Assembly (NCBI RefSeq): GCF_014284235.1
Contig: NZ_JACOGD010000006.1
Span: 281,207-345,206 of the forward strand
Length of the DNA: 64,000 nucleotides
DNA from: Cognatundibacterium curvum
GTDB taxonomy: Bacteria; Pseudomonadota; Gammaproteobacteria; Burkholderiales; Burkholderiaceae_D
Direction: 5' to 3'
This document shows, in pieces, positions 38,710 to 48,172 of this stretch (its first letter is position 1; the number at the start of each line of letters is the position of its first letter). The position numbers and the translations under genes were made by a program. The notes under the pieces are model-generated. The model saw only the letters and a program-made list of their open reading frames with translations. It was not told the DNA's origin and searched no databases.

Positions 38710-39095
38710 AGCCTCCAGCCTCCGATTTCTCAATTCTTCATTGCAATTGCTTTGCTTTTTCATCTGCTTCAGCTGACAGGCTGGGTCAGTTGCGGATGAT
38801 ATGCGCCGAAAATGGGAGCTCAGGCTTTTTTTGGGGCATTTTTGTAGACATTTCACCACGAAAATGTCAGAAATGGTGAAATCCTCTGGCTCCCTTGCGT
38901 GCCATCCATTAACTTGAATAAAGGAAATCTTTCGGTGTGACAACGTGGTTTCCATAGGGAAATTTTGGCAAGTTCATCGTTTTTCATCATTGCTTCATAT
39001 TCCAGTCTTACTATTCAGAAACAATATTTTAGAATTTTGGTTCTATTGGGAAATATTTTCAGAAGATAAAATGAAATCACTTTCAAGGAGATAGT
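38710..39095. other. Non-coding region before the porin gene
   Basis: 386 bp with no credible gene; an 87-codon minus-strand frame here lacks a start site and any family resemblance. AAGGAG stands just before the porin start, and AT-rich DNA in the last 100 bp probably holds its promoter. Confidence 0.5.
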
Positions 39096-40292
39096 ATGAA
39101 GTTGAAACCTGTTGTCGCTATGATAGCGATGTCTGTGGTGGCCTCTGGCGCCTGGGCAGACGAAAATTCGAATTTCACCCTGAGTGGCTTCGGTACCGCC
39201 GCATTGACCCGTAGTAATACTGACGATGCTGAATTTGCACGTCTTGGTCAACTGGCAGGGGTCAAAACCTCTGCAAAAACCGGCGTGGACTCCAACTTTG
39301 GTTTGCAGGCGACGTACAAAGCCAATGACTGGATATCTTTGACTGCGCAAGGTCTGGTCAGCAAGCATATTACCGACGAATATGGTGCAGAACTGACTTG
39401 GGCATTTGCCAAATTCAAGGCGACTGACAAGCTGAATATCCGCGTAGGTCGTATGGGTCTGCCGGTCTACATGATTTCTGACTATCTGAACGTCGGTTAT
39501 TCCAATACTTTCCTGCGTCCGCCGGTTGAAATGTATAGCCAGGTGAATCTGCAGACGGTGGATGGCGTGGATGCAATTTACCAGACAGACTTTGGTGATA
39601 CTACGCTGACCAGCCAGTTCGCGTTGGGTAAATCGGAATCCAAAGGTACCGCCAACAGCTACACTGCGAAGTTCAGTCAGGTAGCAGGTATCAATCTGGT
39701 ACTGGAAAACGGCCCATTTACCGTGCGTTTCGGCCATATCACGACTAAATTCAGTGTGGAAGATTCTGCTTCTCTGAATGCGGTACTGGGTGGTCTGGAA
39801 AAATTCGGTTTCACCTCTGCTGCGAACGATTTGCGCCTGAAAGATAACAAAGCCTCATTCACTTCGCTGGGTCTGGGGGTGAACTGGAAAAATATCATCG
39901 TTCAGTCTGAGTATGGCGTTCGTAAATCGGAAAGCCGCAGCCTGCCGGACACCACATCCTGGTATACCCTGCTCGGCTACCGCTACGGTGCATTCACGCC
40001 TTACTATGTCCATTCTGAAGTGAAGCAAGATACCCCTCGCACGATGGCAGGCTTGCCAACGACAGGTCCTTTGGCGGGATTGACTGCCGGTGCAAACAAT
40101 TTTGCTTCCCTGACTGCGGTGCAATCCAGTAACAGCATCGGCCTGCGCTGGGATTTCCATAAGGCTGCGGCCTTGAAAGTGCAGTATGACCGTCTGACTC
40201 CTAAAGATGGCGCCGGTACCTTTGTCAATCCTAAGCCAGGCTTTAAAGGTCCGGTGAATGTGATTGCAGCAGGCATCGACTTCGTATTCTGA
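39096..40292 (+). CDS. Outer-membrane porin-like protein
   Basis: A 398-residue beta-barrel protein. The signal peptide ends about residue 21 (VVASGAWA), the mature part starts DENSNFTLSGFGTAALTR and alternates beta strands with charged loops, and the last residue is Phe (AAGIDFVF), the outer-membrane assembly signal. The family looks like the general or DcaP-type porins rather than the Porin_4 group at 54026. The next gene, 7 bp away, encodes a PstS-like protein, so the pair may handle an anion. Confidence 0.8.
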   Translation: MKLKPVVAMIAMSVVASGAWADENSNFTLSGFGTAALTRSNTDDAEFARLGQLAGVKTSAKTGVDSNFGLQATYKANDWISLTAQGLVSKHITDEYGAELTWAFAKFKATDKLNIRVGRMGLPVYMISDYLNVGYSNTFLRPPVEMYSQVNLQTVDGVDAIYQTDFGDTTLTSQFALGKSESKGTANSYTAKFSQVAGINLVLENGPFTVRFGHITTKFSVEDSASLNAVLGGLEKFGFTSAANDLRLKDNKASFTSLGLGVNWKNIIVQSEYGVRKSESRSLPDTTSWYTLLGYRYGAFTPYYVHSEVKQDTPRTMAGLPTTGPLAGLTAGANNFASLTAVQSSNSIGLRWDFHKAAALKVQYDRLTPKDGAGTFVNPKPGFKGPVNVIAAGIDFVF

Positions 40293-40299
40293 GGAGGCA

Positions 40300-40716
40300 A
40301 TGATGAAATTTATTTTGAATAAAGCGACTGCTGCTTTAGCTCTGATGGCAGCTTCAGGCCTGGTCCAAGCTGGTGAAATCGTGGTGATTGTGAATCCTGC
40401 GAATCCTGCGACTTCGATGACCGCGACTCAGGCATCCCAGTTTTTCCTGGGTAAATCGGCCATGTTCACACCGGTTGATCAATCTGAAAGTTCAGCAATC
40501 CGCGCCGAATTTTATAAAAAAGTCTGCGACAAAGATCTGGCTGAAGTCAAGGGTATCTGGTCCAAGCTGGTGTTTACCGGTAAAGCCGCTGCACCGAAAG
40601 AGTACAGCTCTAACGCTGAGGTGAAAAAAGCAATTGCTGCTAATCCGACCGGCATTGGTTACATTGATAAGTCTGCCGTCGATTCCACGGTCAAAGTTAT
40701 TACGACTTTGCAGTAA
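40300..40716 (+). CDS. PstS-like periplasmic phosphate-binding protein
   Basis: A 138-residue secreted protein with signal peptide (LMAASGLVQA) and a short PBP-like domain (IVVIVNPANPATSMTATQAS, FFLGKSAMF, IGYIDKSAVDSTVKVI). It is much shorter than PstS (about 320 residues), so it is a minimal phosphate-ABC-type binding domain. GGAGG precedes it, 7 bp after the porin stop. Confidence 0.85.
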   Translation: MMKFILNKATAALALMAASGLVQAGEIVVIVNPANPATSMTATQASQFFLGKSAMFTPVDQSESSAIRAEFYKKVCDKDLAEVKGIWSKLVFTGKAAAPKEYSSNAEVKKAIAANPTGIGYIDKSAVDSTVKVITTLQ

Positions 40717-40931
40717 TTGGTTTGTGTTAGGCTGGCTGTGCCTGTCTGTACAGCCAGCTTCGTATACAGAAGGAAAGTCAAAACCGCTTTGCTTTCCTTT
40801 TTGTATTTTTAATGTGCAGCACCTAAGCTGGAGGAAGCTGTGGCTTGTTAAGCGTTTTAATCGCTCAGCCTGAAAAATCTGATTTATCCGTTTTAAGCAA
40901 TCTTGATGGCCTTACTTTTTTGGGGAATACC

Positions 40932-42521
40932 ATGAAGTTGTTTTACGATCTGCGCATTGCATCCAAACTCTATGCCGGTTTTTTTTCCTTACTGTTGCTG
41001 ACTGGCATACTCGGCGCTTTTTCCATTTATCAGTTGTCTGCAGTGAATCAGACTACGGTTGATCTGGGTGGTAACTGGATGCCGAGTGTGAATGCAGCGA
41101 TGGGCGTTAAAGAGCGTATGTCGCGCCTGAGAACCCAGGAAATGCAAATCGTGTTATCAGCGGGTGATATTAAAAATATCGACAAATATAAAAAGCGCTT
41201 TGATGAATATTCCGCCGAATTGCACAACTATGAAAACGCTTATGAAAAACTGATTACCGTTGAAGCAGACCGTAAGCTGTTTGCGGAATATAAGCAGAAG
41301 TGGAGTCAGTATCTGCTCGAAAATGCGAAGCTTGTCGACTTGTCAAGGCAAAATGACAGAGATGCCGCACTGGCTGTATTGAGGGGTACCTCATCGACTC
41401 TGAATGCAGACATCCTTGCCTTGGCCGACAAAATGGTCCAACTCAATGTGGATGGCGGTCAGGCGTCTTATGATGACAGTGCGCGTATCTACAACTCGTC
41501 GCGTAACTGGATATTGGTGGCAATGGCAATCAGTGTCGCCATTGGCATCAGCCTGGCATATTGGATCGCCCGGATAGTCGCTACACCCTTACAACATGCG
41601 GTGAAACTGGCGAAAACGGTAGCAGCGGGTGATCTGACCAGCCGTTTCGAAAGTCACTCCAAAGATGAAACAGGACAATTACTGGATGCATTGAAGGAGA
41701 TGAATGCCAGTTTGTTGACTGTGGTGAGCCAGGTAAGAAGCGGCACTGACACCATCGCCATTGCTTCGTCAGAGATAGCGACAGGCAATATGGATTTATC
41801 CTCACGTACTGAAAGTCAGGCTGGCTCGCTGGAAGAAACGGCCTCTTCGATGGAAGAACTGACCTCTACCGTTAAACATAATCACGATAATGCGCGCCAG
41901 GCCAGCCAGCTTGCGCATTCTGCCAGTGAAGTGGCGCAGCGTGGCGGCAAAGTAGTGTCCGATGTAGTTTCCACCATGGATTCCATTAATACATCTTCCA
42001 AGCAGATTGTGGACATCATTTCTGTGATAGATGGGATCGCTTTTCAGACCAATATTCTGGCACTCAATGCAGCTGTCGAGGCTGCGCGTGCGGGTGAACA
42101 GGGACGCGGTTTTGCGGTGGTCGCTTCTGAGGTGCGCAGTCTGGCACAACGCTCAGCTGATGCGGCGCGCCAGATCAAGACACTCATTACCAGTTCGGTG
42201 GAACAGGTGGAGCAAGGCAACCGTCTGGTCAGTGATGCCGGTAAAACCATGCAGGAAGTGGTCGACAGCGTGCGGCGCGTGAGCGACATCATCAGTGAAA
42301 TCACCGCAGCCAGCAGCGAACAGAGTGCCGGTATCGAGCAGGTTAACACGGCGGTTATACATATCGATCAAATGACGCAGGAAAACGCAGCGCTGGTCGA
42401 ACAGGCTGCAGCAGCGGCCAGTTCTTTGCAAGAGCAGGCTGCAAAATTAAGCAAAGTAGTCAGTGTATTCAGGCTGGAACCGGCTGAGCGCCAGTTTTCA
42501 ACTGCGGCACTTAGCCGATAG
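40932..42521 (+). CDS. Methyl-accepting chemotaxis protein
   Basis: A 529-residue chemoreceptor: transmembrane helix 1 at about 11-31, a four-helix-bundle periplasmic domain (VNAAMGVKERMSRLRTQEM), helix 2 about 198-218, a HAMP segment and the signalling hairpin with EAARAGEQGRGFAVVA. The ATG at 40932 has GGGGA upstream; the frame is open to 40845 but that part reads like leader. It is paralogous to the next gene and lacks the CheR-tether tail. Confidence 0.9.
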   Translation: MKLFYDLRIASKLYAGFFSLLLLTGILGAFSIYQLSAVNQTTVDLGGNWMPSVNAAMGVKERMSRLRTQEMQIVLSAGDIKNIDKYKKRFDEYSAELHNYENAYEKLITVEADRKLFAEYKQKWSQYLLENAKLVDLSRQNDRDAALAVLRGTSSTLNADILALADKMVQLNVDGGQASYDDSARIYNSSRNWILVAMAISVAIGISLAYWIARIVATPLQHAVKLAKTVAAGDLTSRFESHSKDETGQLLDALKEMNASLLTVVSQVRSGTDTIAIASSEIATGNMDLSSRTESQAGSLEETASSMEELTSTVKHNHDNARQASQLAHSASEVAQRGGKVVSDVVSTMDSINTSSKQIVDIISVIDGIAFQTNILALNAAVEAARAGEQGRGFAVVASEVRSLAQRSADAARQIKTLITSSVEQVEQGNRLVSDAGKTMQEVVDSVRRVSDIISEITAASSEQSAGIEQVNTAVIHIDQMTQENAALVEQAAAAASSLQEQAAKLSKVVSVFRLEPAERQFSTAALSR

Positions 42522-42583
42522 CAATAGCCATGCTGGTTCCTGGATGAAACAGGAGCCGTTCAGAATTTTATGTGGAGTTCAAA

Positions 42584-44329
42584 ATGATGTTTTTTAATAA
42601 CCTGAAAATTAGCGCCAAATTACTGACGGGCTTTATCGCACTGTTGGTATTGACGGCTTTAATCGGTGTTTTTTCTATCTATGAATTAGCGCGCGTCAAT
42701 CAGTCAGCGACGGATTTGGGAACCAACTGGATGCCCAGCGTTAAAGCGGCGATGGGTGTGAAAGAGCGCTTGTCGCGCTTGCGTGCGCAAGAGGCGCAGA
42801 TGGTATTTGCTGAAAATCCGGAAGAGGTGGCGAAATACATCAAACGCTCAAAAGAAGCGATCACTGGCTTGAAAGAAAATGAGCAGGATTACAGCCGTCT
42901 GATCAGTGAAGCGGAGGAGCGTAAAGCGTTTGAGGAATACAGCAAGCTGGCAGCGGAATATCTGGCAATCTCCGAGAAAATGATGAGTCTGGCGTCTGCC
43001 GGTAATGGGGCAGAGGCGGTGGCAATATTACGCAGTGAGTCGTCGAAAACCAATGCAAAATTGCGCGATCAGGTCGATAAACTGGTGGAATTGAATGCCA
43101 ATGGCGGTATCAAAGCCTACAAAGACAGTATTGCAGTCTATGAGCGCTCGCGCGTGCTGATACTGATTGCATTGGCAGTCAGTATCGTGATTGGTCTGAC
43201 ACTCGCATTTTGGATCGCAGGTATTGTGTCGCGTCCGCTCAGCTATGCAGTGCAGGTGGCGCAGACGGTGGCAGCCGGTGACCTGACCAGCCAGATCGAA
43301 GTGCGTAGCAGTGACGAAACCGGTTTGTTGCTGAATGCTTTGCGTGAGATGAATGACAGTCTGAAAAAAGTGGTGACAGAAGTGCGCCACGGTACCGATG
43401 AAATTAGCCATGCTGCATCTGAAATCGCTCATGGCAATATGGATTTGTCTAACCGTACTGAATCTCAGGCCAGCTCACTGGAAGAAACGGCATCGTCGAT
43501 GGAAGAGATTACTTCAACCATACAGCACAATGCCGATAATGCGCGTCAGGCGAATCAGTTATCCCATTCCGCATCGGAAGTCGCAGAGCGTGGTGGTCAG
43601 GTGGTGTCTGAGGTGGTGCATACCATGGGCTCTATCAATGAATCGTCCAAGAAGATTGTTGACATCATTGCGGTGATTGATGGTATCGCGTTCCAGACCA
43701 ATATTCTGGCGCTGAATGCAGCGGTTGAGGCTGCCCGAGCGGGTGAACAGGGGCGTGGTTTTGCGGTGGTCGCTTCTGAGGTTCGTAATCTGGCACAGCG
43801 TTCGGCCAATGCTGCGAAAGAAATCAAGGAACTGATTAACGACTCAGTTGAGAAAGTGGAGCAGGGTACGCGTTTAGTCGATCAGGCCGGCAGCACTATG
43901 AGCGAGGTGGTCGACAGCGTGAAGCGGGTCAGTGACATTATCAGTGAAATTACTGCAGCGGGCCTGGAGCAAAGCGCAGGTATTTCCCAGATCAATGATG
44001 CCGTATCTAACATGGATACCCTGACTCAGCAAAATGCGGCATTGGTTGAGGAGGCTGCCGCATCCGCCGCCGAACTCAATGAACAGACCAATCGCCTGAG
44101 TGCAGTCGTCAGTGTGTTTAAGCTGGACGCCTACAGCGCACCGGCAAGCAGCCGCCCTGTGGTTGCGGCTGCCAAGCCAGCATCGAAGTCTGCCTCCAAA
44201 CACAGCGCTAAACCAGCGCAGACCAGGTCGTTACCGCGCCCGGCTCCGGCAGCACGTAAGCCAGCCCCAGCCACGCAACGTGCAGCAGCGCCGGCCAAAC
44301 AGGATGAAGATGGCTGGGAAGAATTCTGA
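42584..44329 (+). CDS. Methyl-accepting chemotaxis protein with C-terminal WEEF tether
   Basis: A 581-residue chemoreceptor closely related to the preceding one (same VKAAMGVKERLSRLRAQEAQ ligand-domain helix, HAMP and hairpin tip). Its Ala/Pro/Lys-rich tail of about 75 residues ends DGWEEF, a CheR/CheB-docking-type pentapeptide that the neighbour lacks. The two probably arose by duplication and one could serve as the methylation hub of the pair. The GTG at 42572 is possible, but ATG 42584 has GGAG 6 nt before it. Confidence 0.9.
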   Translation: MMFFNNLKISAKLLTGFIALLVLTALIGVFSIYELARVNQSATDLGTNWMPSVKAAMGVKERLSRLRAQEAQMVFAENPEEVAKYIKRSKEAITGLKENEQDYSRLISEAEERKAFEEYSKLAAEYLAISEKMMSLASAGNGAEAVAILRSESSKTNAKLRDQVDKLVELNANGGIKAYKDSIAVYERSRVLILIALAVSIVIGLTLAFWIAGIVSRPLSYAVQVAQTVAAGDLTSQIEVRSSDETGLLLNALREMNDSLKKVVTEVRHGTDEISHAASEIAHGNMDLSNRTESQASSLEETASSMEEITSTIQHNADNARQANQLSHSASEVAERGGQVVSEVVHTMGSINESSKKIVDIIAVIDGIAFQTNILALNAAVEAARAGEQGRGFAVVASEVRNLAQRSANAAKEIKELINDSVEKVEQGTRLVDQAGSTMSEVVDSVKRVSDIISEITAAGLEQSAGISQINDAVSNMDTLTQQNAALVEEAAASAAELNEQTNRLSAVVSVFKLDAYSAPASSRPVVAAAKPASKSASKHSAKPAQTRSLPRPAPAARKPAPATQRAAAPAKQDEDGWEEF

Positions 44330-44349
44330 TCCTGTACTTTAAATAAACA

Positions 44350-44383
44350 TAAAAAATGGCAGAGTTAACTCTGCCATTTTTTT
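44350..44383. terminator. Bidirectional terminator
   Basis: A perfect 30-bp palindrome, AAAAATGGCAGAGTT and its complement, with T-run on the plus side and A-run on the left, between the chemoreceptor and the convergent ClpP-type gene. Confidence 0.85.
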
Positions 44384-44404
44384 GAGTCTCGTATGGAGGC
44401 TCGC

Positions 44405-44983
44405 TTAGTTCAGCTCGCCCTGGCGTACGATAGTGCGCGAAATCAGGCCGTATTCTTTGGCTTCTTCTGCACTCATCCAGTAATCGCGGTCGATGTCACT
44501 GGTCACACGTTCCAGAGACTGGCCGGATTCGCGTGCGATCAATGCAGAAATGCGTTCCCGCACTTTGACGATTTCACGCGCCTGTATCGCGATATCAGTA
44601 GCCTGACCACCGCAACCACCGCTAGGCTGGTGGATCAGGAAACGGGTATTTGGCAAGCAGACGCGGCGTTCTTTCGGTACCGACAGGAACACGCTGACTG
44701 CGGCGCTGCCGACCCAGCCAGTGCCGACCATATTGACCGGTACATCGATGAATTTCACCATATCATGGATCACATCGCCGGATTCCACATGGCCACCCGG
44801 GGAAGACACTAACATGGTGATAGGATCTTTGGATTCTGCAGCCAGTGCGATCAGACGCTTGCTGACTTCTGCCGCCAGTTTATCGTTGATGGTGCCAAAC
44901 ACCAGCACAGTACGGGACTGGAAGGCTTTTTCTTCGAGGAAGCTGCTGCGTTGCGCTTCGTTAGATTCTTTTTCGTCTGCCAT
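44405..44983 (-). CDS. ClpP-family serine protease
   Basis: A 192-residue ClpP-like protease. Ser93 in GSAAVS, His118 in RFLIHQPSGG and Asp167 in IDRDYWMSA occupy the catalytic positions, and the spacing from Ser to the CLPN strand matches ClpP. The rest follows ClpP closely (GQATDIAIQAREI, MSAEEAKEYGLI). No tig or clpX neighbours it, so it is probably an accessory paralogue rather than the housekeeping ClpP. The ATG at 44983 gives MADEKESNEAQ; the frame extends upstream, without a better start. Confidence 0.85.
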   Translation of the reverse strand: MADEKESNEAQRSSFLEEKAFQSRTVLVFGTINDKLAAEVSKRLIALAAESKDPITMLVSSPGGHVESGDVIHDMVKFIDVPVNMVGTGWVGSAAVSVFLSVPKERRVCLPNTRFLIHQPSGGCGGQATDIAIQAREIVKVRERISALIARESGQSLERVTSDIDRDYWMSAEEAKEYGLISRTIVRQGELN

Positions 44984-45027
44984 GTTATTGCGCTTTCTAG
45001 TTGAATTCAGAGGGGGAATATGAGGGT

Positions 45028-46224
45028 TCAGGCGGATTTTTTCAAGTAGCTCTCTGCCAGTCTGACCCAATAGGTCGCACCGACAGGCAGCAGTTCATCA
45101 TTAAAATCGTAACTCGGATTATGCAGATTACACGGGCCTAAGCCATGACCTGCATCGCGGTGTGATCCTTCGCCATTCCCGAGGAAGACATAGCAACCGG
45201 GTTTGGCTTGCAGCATAAACGCAAAATCCTCTGCACCCATAGTGGGTTCAGTATGCGCATCGACTTTATCTGCACCTACCACAGCGCGCATTACCTCAGT
45301 CGCAAAGGCGGTTTCAGCCGCATGATTGATCAGCGGTGGATAATTACGTTTAAAGCTGAATTCAACTTCCGCATCAAATGCGGCAGCCGTATGTTGAGCG
45401 ATGGTCTGCATACGTCGTTCGATCAGATCGATCATCTCAGTGCTGAAGGCGCGCACGGTGCCGATCAGCGTCGCTTCATCCGGGATCACATTGGTCGCAC
45501 TGCCGGAGTGAATCTGCGTCACTGACAATACAGCCGATTCCAGCGGGCTGGCATTGCGACTGACAATGGTTTGCCAGCTTTGCGCAATCTGTATCGCAGT
45601 CATGATCGGGTCTATGCCCTTATGCGGTTGCGCAGCATGCGCACCTTTGCCGCGTACCGTCACATAAAATTCATTGGAGGAAGCCATCATAGGCCCGGGC
45701 GTGACGGCGAAATGGCCACTCGCAATGCCCGGCCAGTTATGCATGCCGAACACCGCCTCCATAGGATATTGCTCGAACAAGCCATCCTGCATCATGGCAC
45801 GCGCACCGCCACCGCCTTCTTCTGCTGGCTGGAAAATCAGATACACGGTGCCGTCAAAGTCGCGGTGTTGCGCCAGATATTTAGCTGCGCCCAATAACAT
45901 CGCGGTATGCCCGTCATGACCGCAGGCATGCATTTTCCCGGCATGGCGTGAGGTATGGGCAAAGGTATTGAGTTCCTGCATAGGCAAGGCATCCATGTCG
46001 GCGCGCAGACCAATCGCACGCGGGCTGTCGCCGTTGCGGATGATGCCCAGTACCCCGGTTTTACCCAGTCCGCGGACTACCGGTATGCCCCATTGCGTGA
46101 GCTGGTTTGCGACGACTTCGGCAGTCCGGTGTTCTTCATAGCAGAGTTCCGGATGCGCATGGATGTCGCGCCGTATTTCTTGTATCTCTGATTGAAATTG
46201 CAATATAGGATCGATCAGTTTCAT
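45028..46224 (-). CDS. M20-family amidohydrolase (hippurate-hydrolase type)
   Basis: A 398-residue zinc amidohydrolase of the M20D group. Motifs: RRDIHAHPELCYEE, the metal-binding ACGHDGHTAML, PAEEGGGGARAM, GKGAHAAQPHKG (dimerisation domain) and PTMGAEDFAFML. It hydrolyses N-acyl amino acids or related amides. The start at 46224 is preceded by GGGAG; the open frame extends 24 codons further. It lies 44 bp upstream of the ClpP-type gene on the same strand. Confidence 0.9.
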   Translation of the reverse strand: MKLIDPILQFQSEIQEIRRDIHAHPELCYEEHRTAEVVANQLTQWGIPVVRGLGKTGVLGIIRNGDSPRAIGLRADMDALPMQELNTFAHTSRHAGKMHACGHDGHTAMLLGAAKYLAQHRDFDGTVYLIFQPAEEGGGGARAMMQDGLFEQYPMEAVFGMHNWPGIASGHFAVTPGPMMASSNEFYVTVRGKGAHAAQPHKGIDPIMTAIQIAQSWQTIVSRNASPLESAVLSVTQIHSGSATNVIPDEATLIGTVRAFSTEMIDLIERRMQTIAQHTAAAFDAEVEFSFKRNYPPLINHAAETAFATEVMRAVVGADKVDAHTEPTMGAEDFAFMLQAKPGCYVFLGNGEGSHRDAGHGLGPCNLHNPSYDFNDELLPVGATYWVRLAESYLKKSA

Positions 46225-46450
46225 GTTGTCTCCCTCGCAGCGCACCCAGGCTTCGTGAAAATGCACGGTCTGACCAGTCTGCATGTTGCCAGTCATTCGC
46301 TCAGCAGATATTTGGGGGTGGCTGATTTGATATGGGGTCTACGATACCAGATTCTTTGTCGACCTACATGCCTGGATGCAATAGCAGGCAGGAACACAGC
46401 GAAGTTCGTGTTATGGAATTGGGTGATGACGGGTATACGAATAATAAAGC

Positions 46451-46553
46451 AGACAGTTATGCTGCACTGCCATATAGTTACACCTGTCTCCTCCAACACC
46501 TCCTAAGGTTTGGATTTAGCCCGCAAGCGTCTCGCTCGCGGGCTTTTTTTTTG
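46451..46553 (+). ncRNA. Candidate sRNA, copy 1, with promoter and terminator
   Basis: A -35 CAGACA (46451-46456), 17-bp spacer and -10 TATAGT (46474-46479) lead into a transcript of about 65-70 nt beginning near 46485. The body contains CTCCTCC and CACCTCCTAAGG (anti-Shine-Dalgarno-like) and ends in the hairpin AGCCCGC...GCGGGCT with an 8-9-base T-run. No ORF. The same body recurs twice downstream. Confidence 0.7.
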
Positions 46554-46750
46554 CTCTTTTTTCGAATCCGCTGAGACCATTGAGATATCGCTATTTAAAC
46601 TCGGTTATCGATGATTTCTGTGCTAATCGGGAAAATTAGCAGCATAATTTCCTTGTGGAAATGAAAAGTATTTTTGTTATGTTGACGCCGTTGAGTACTG
46701 AGCGTCAGCGGATATTCGATTTGTGAATGTTTGATATGCAAAAAATTCAG

Positions 46751-46846
46751 TTGGTGAATTTGGTGCGCTGCGATATAGTTACACCTGTCTCCTCCAACAC
46801 CTCCTAAGGTTTGGATTTTAGCCCGCCACTAGCGGGCTATTTTTTT
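46751..46846 (+). ncRNA. Candidate sRNA, copy 2, with promoter and terminator
   Basis: -35 TTGGTG (46751-46756), 17-bp spacer, -10 TATAGT (46774-46779). The body from TATAGTTACACCTGTC to AAGGTTTGGATTTTA matches copies 1 and 3 base for base; the terminator is TAGCCCGC-CACTA-GCGGGCTA plus T7. Its upstream region differs from that of copies 1 and 3, so promoter sequence diverged while the transcript was kept. Confidence 0.7.
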
Positions 46847-47156
46847 ATCTGTACGCTTTTCAGCGTGCATTCTTCTTTTCACGATGTGTGAACTACCCAT
46901 TGCTGCGTTTCTGCAATTGAGACCGGCGATGTAGCGATGAACTCAATGTCTGCGTGTTTCCAACCCGAATTGGCGCGTAACCCCGATTCGGAGCCGAAAC
47001 GGGATGCTACCAGGTATTTTTTGCAATCCTGTTCTTGTATCTTCACTGAGTATGGGCAGAGACCAGAGTAGCAGTCAGTTCAGTTTGTGCACTGCAGCCC
47101 ATGCAGGCAAACCTCAGGTATAAGTATGGCGAATAGCTGGTATACGAATAATAAAG

Positions 47157-47252
47157 CAGACAGCTATGCTGCACTGCCATATAGTTACACCTGTCTCCTC
47201 CAACACCTCCTAAGGTTTGGATTTTAGCCCGCAGCTAGCGGGCTATTTTTTT
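47157..47252 (+). ncRNA. Candidate sRNA, copy 3, with promoter and terminator
   Basis: -35 CAGACA (47157-47162), 17-bp spacer, -10 TATAGT (47180-47185), the same CCUCC-rich body and the terminator TAGCCCGC-AGCTA-GCGGGCTA plus T7. The upstream 40 bp match copy 1 (TATACGAATAATAAAGCAGA), so these two were duplicated together with their promoter. Confidence 0.7.
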
Positions 47253-47276
47253 ATCTGCACGAAAAACCTTACTGCC

Positions 47277-48119
47277 TTAATCCGGTATGTGTATGTCCTG
47301 CTTAATATGCTTGAGGTTGGCAATGATGGTGAAACTCATGATGACCAGCAGGCTCCACGAGCTCCATTTGCTGACATGAACGGCAGACCATGCACCGATC
47401 TGATTCGGATAGCGCCAAATACCAAAAAAAGTCCCCAGGTTTTCTGCCAGCCAGATGAAAAAACCGATCAGGATGAATGCCAGGAACAGGGGCATGCTAC
47501 GGGTGGTGTGCCAGGTGCGGAATTGCACGGTAGCGCGTGCATACAAGCCCAGCGCACAGGCTGCCAGATACCAGCGGTAATCGCCTATGTAATGATGGCT
47601 GAAAAAATTTACATAGATCAGGATGGCGATCAGTGTCGCCATCCAATAGCTGGGGTGGTGGCGTATGCGCAGATCAAACAGGCGCCATGCCTGAATGATA
47701 TAGCTGCCTACGCTGGCATACATGAAACCGCTGAACAAGGGGACGCCCCAGAATTTTGTATAGGCGGCGTCCGGATAGGCCCAGGATTGAATACTGCCCG
47801 AGACCTTGAATACTTCCAGTGCAAATCCCGCCACATGAAACAAGGCGACGGCTTTCAGTTCATCCAGCGTTTCCAGCTTACTCCACAGCATACCCAGCTG
47901 TATGGCGATGGCGATCAGGAACAATAAATCATATCTCGCTATCCCCAGCCAGCCTGATTTGGGTACCAGTAACACAGAAGCGAAAAACAGGCCGGCAAAC
48001 AGGCAGGCACGCGCTTCTTTGATGCCGAAATACAGAAACTCCAGACAGCCGTGCGCCCAGCCCTGTAAATTGGCTGGCGGCGGTTGATGCAGATAGCGGT
48101 CTATAGAACTCAGTGGCAT
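47277..48119 (-). CDS. DUF817 integral membrane protein
   Basis: A 280-residue protein of the DUF817 (YoaT-like) family, with about eight hydrophobic helices and the family's GIKEARACLFAGLFF, LFHVAGFALEVFKVSGSIQSW-type segment and ENLGTFFGIWRYPNQ. Function unknown. It follows allA by 53 bp on the same strand, so it may be read through from the urate-degradation operon. Confidence 0.85.
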   Translation of the reverse strand: MPLSSIDRYLHQPPPANLQGWAHGCLEFLYFGIKEARACLFAGLFFASVLLVPKSGWLGIARYDLLFLIAIAIQLGMLWSKLETLDELKAVALFHVAGFALEVFKVSGSIQSWAYPDAAYTKFWGVPLFSGFMYASVGSYIIQAWRLFDLRIRHHPSYWMATLIAILIYVNFFSHHYIGDYRWYLAACALGLYARATVQFRTWHTTRSMPLFLAFILIGFFIWLAENLGTFFGIWRYPNQIGAWSAVHVSKWSSWSLLVIMSFTIIANLKHIKQDIHIPD

Positions 48120-48172
48120 AGCGGCAGGTAAGTGTGGATAGAGAAGGATAGCGGTTGGCAGGCGAGCCGCTA

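Noticed and set aside
38692-38955. 87-residue minus-strand ORF
   Set aside because: No ribosome-binding site or family resemblance, and it starts in the phosphoesterase hairpin.
46225-46450. Possible coding sequence upstream of the first sRNA
   Set aside because: Short frames only, no start sites and no family; treated as intergenic.
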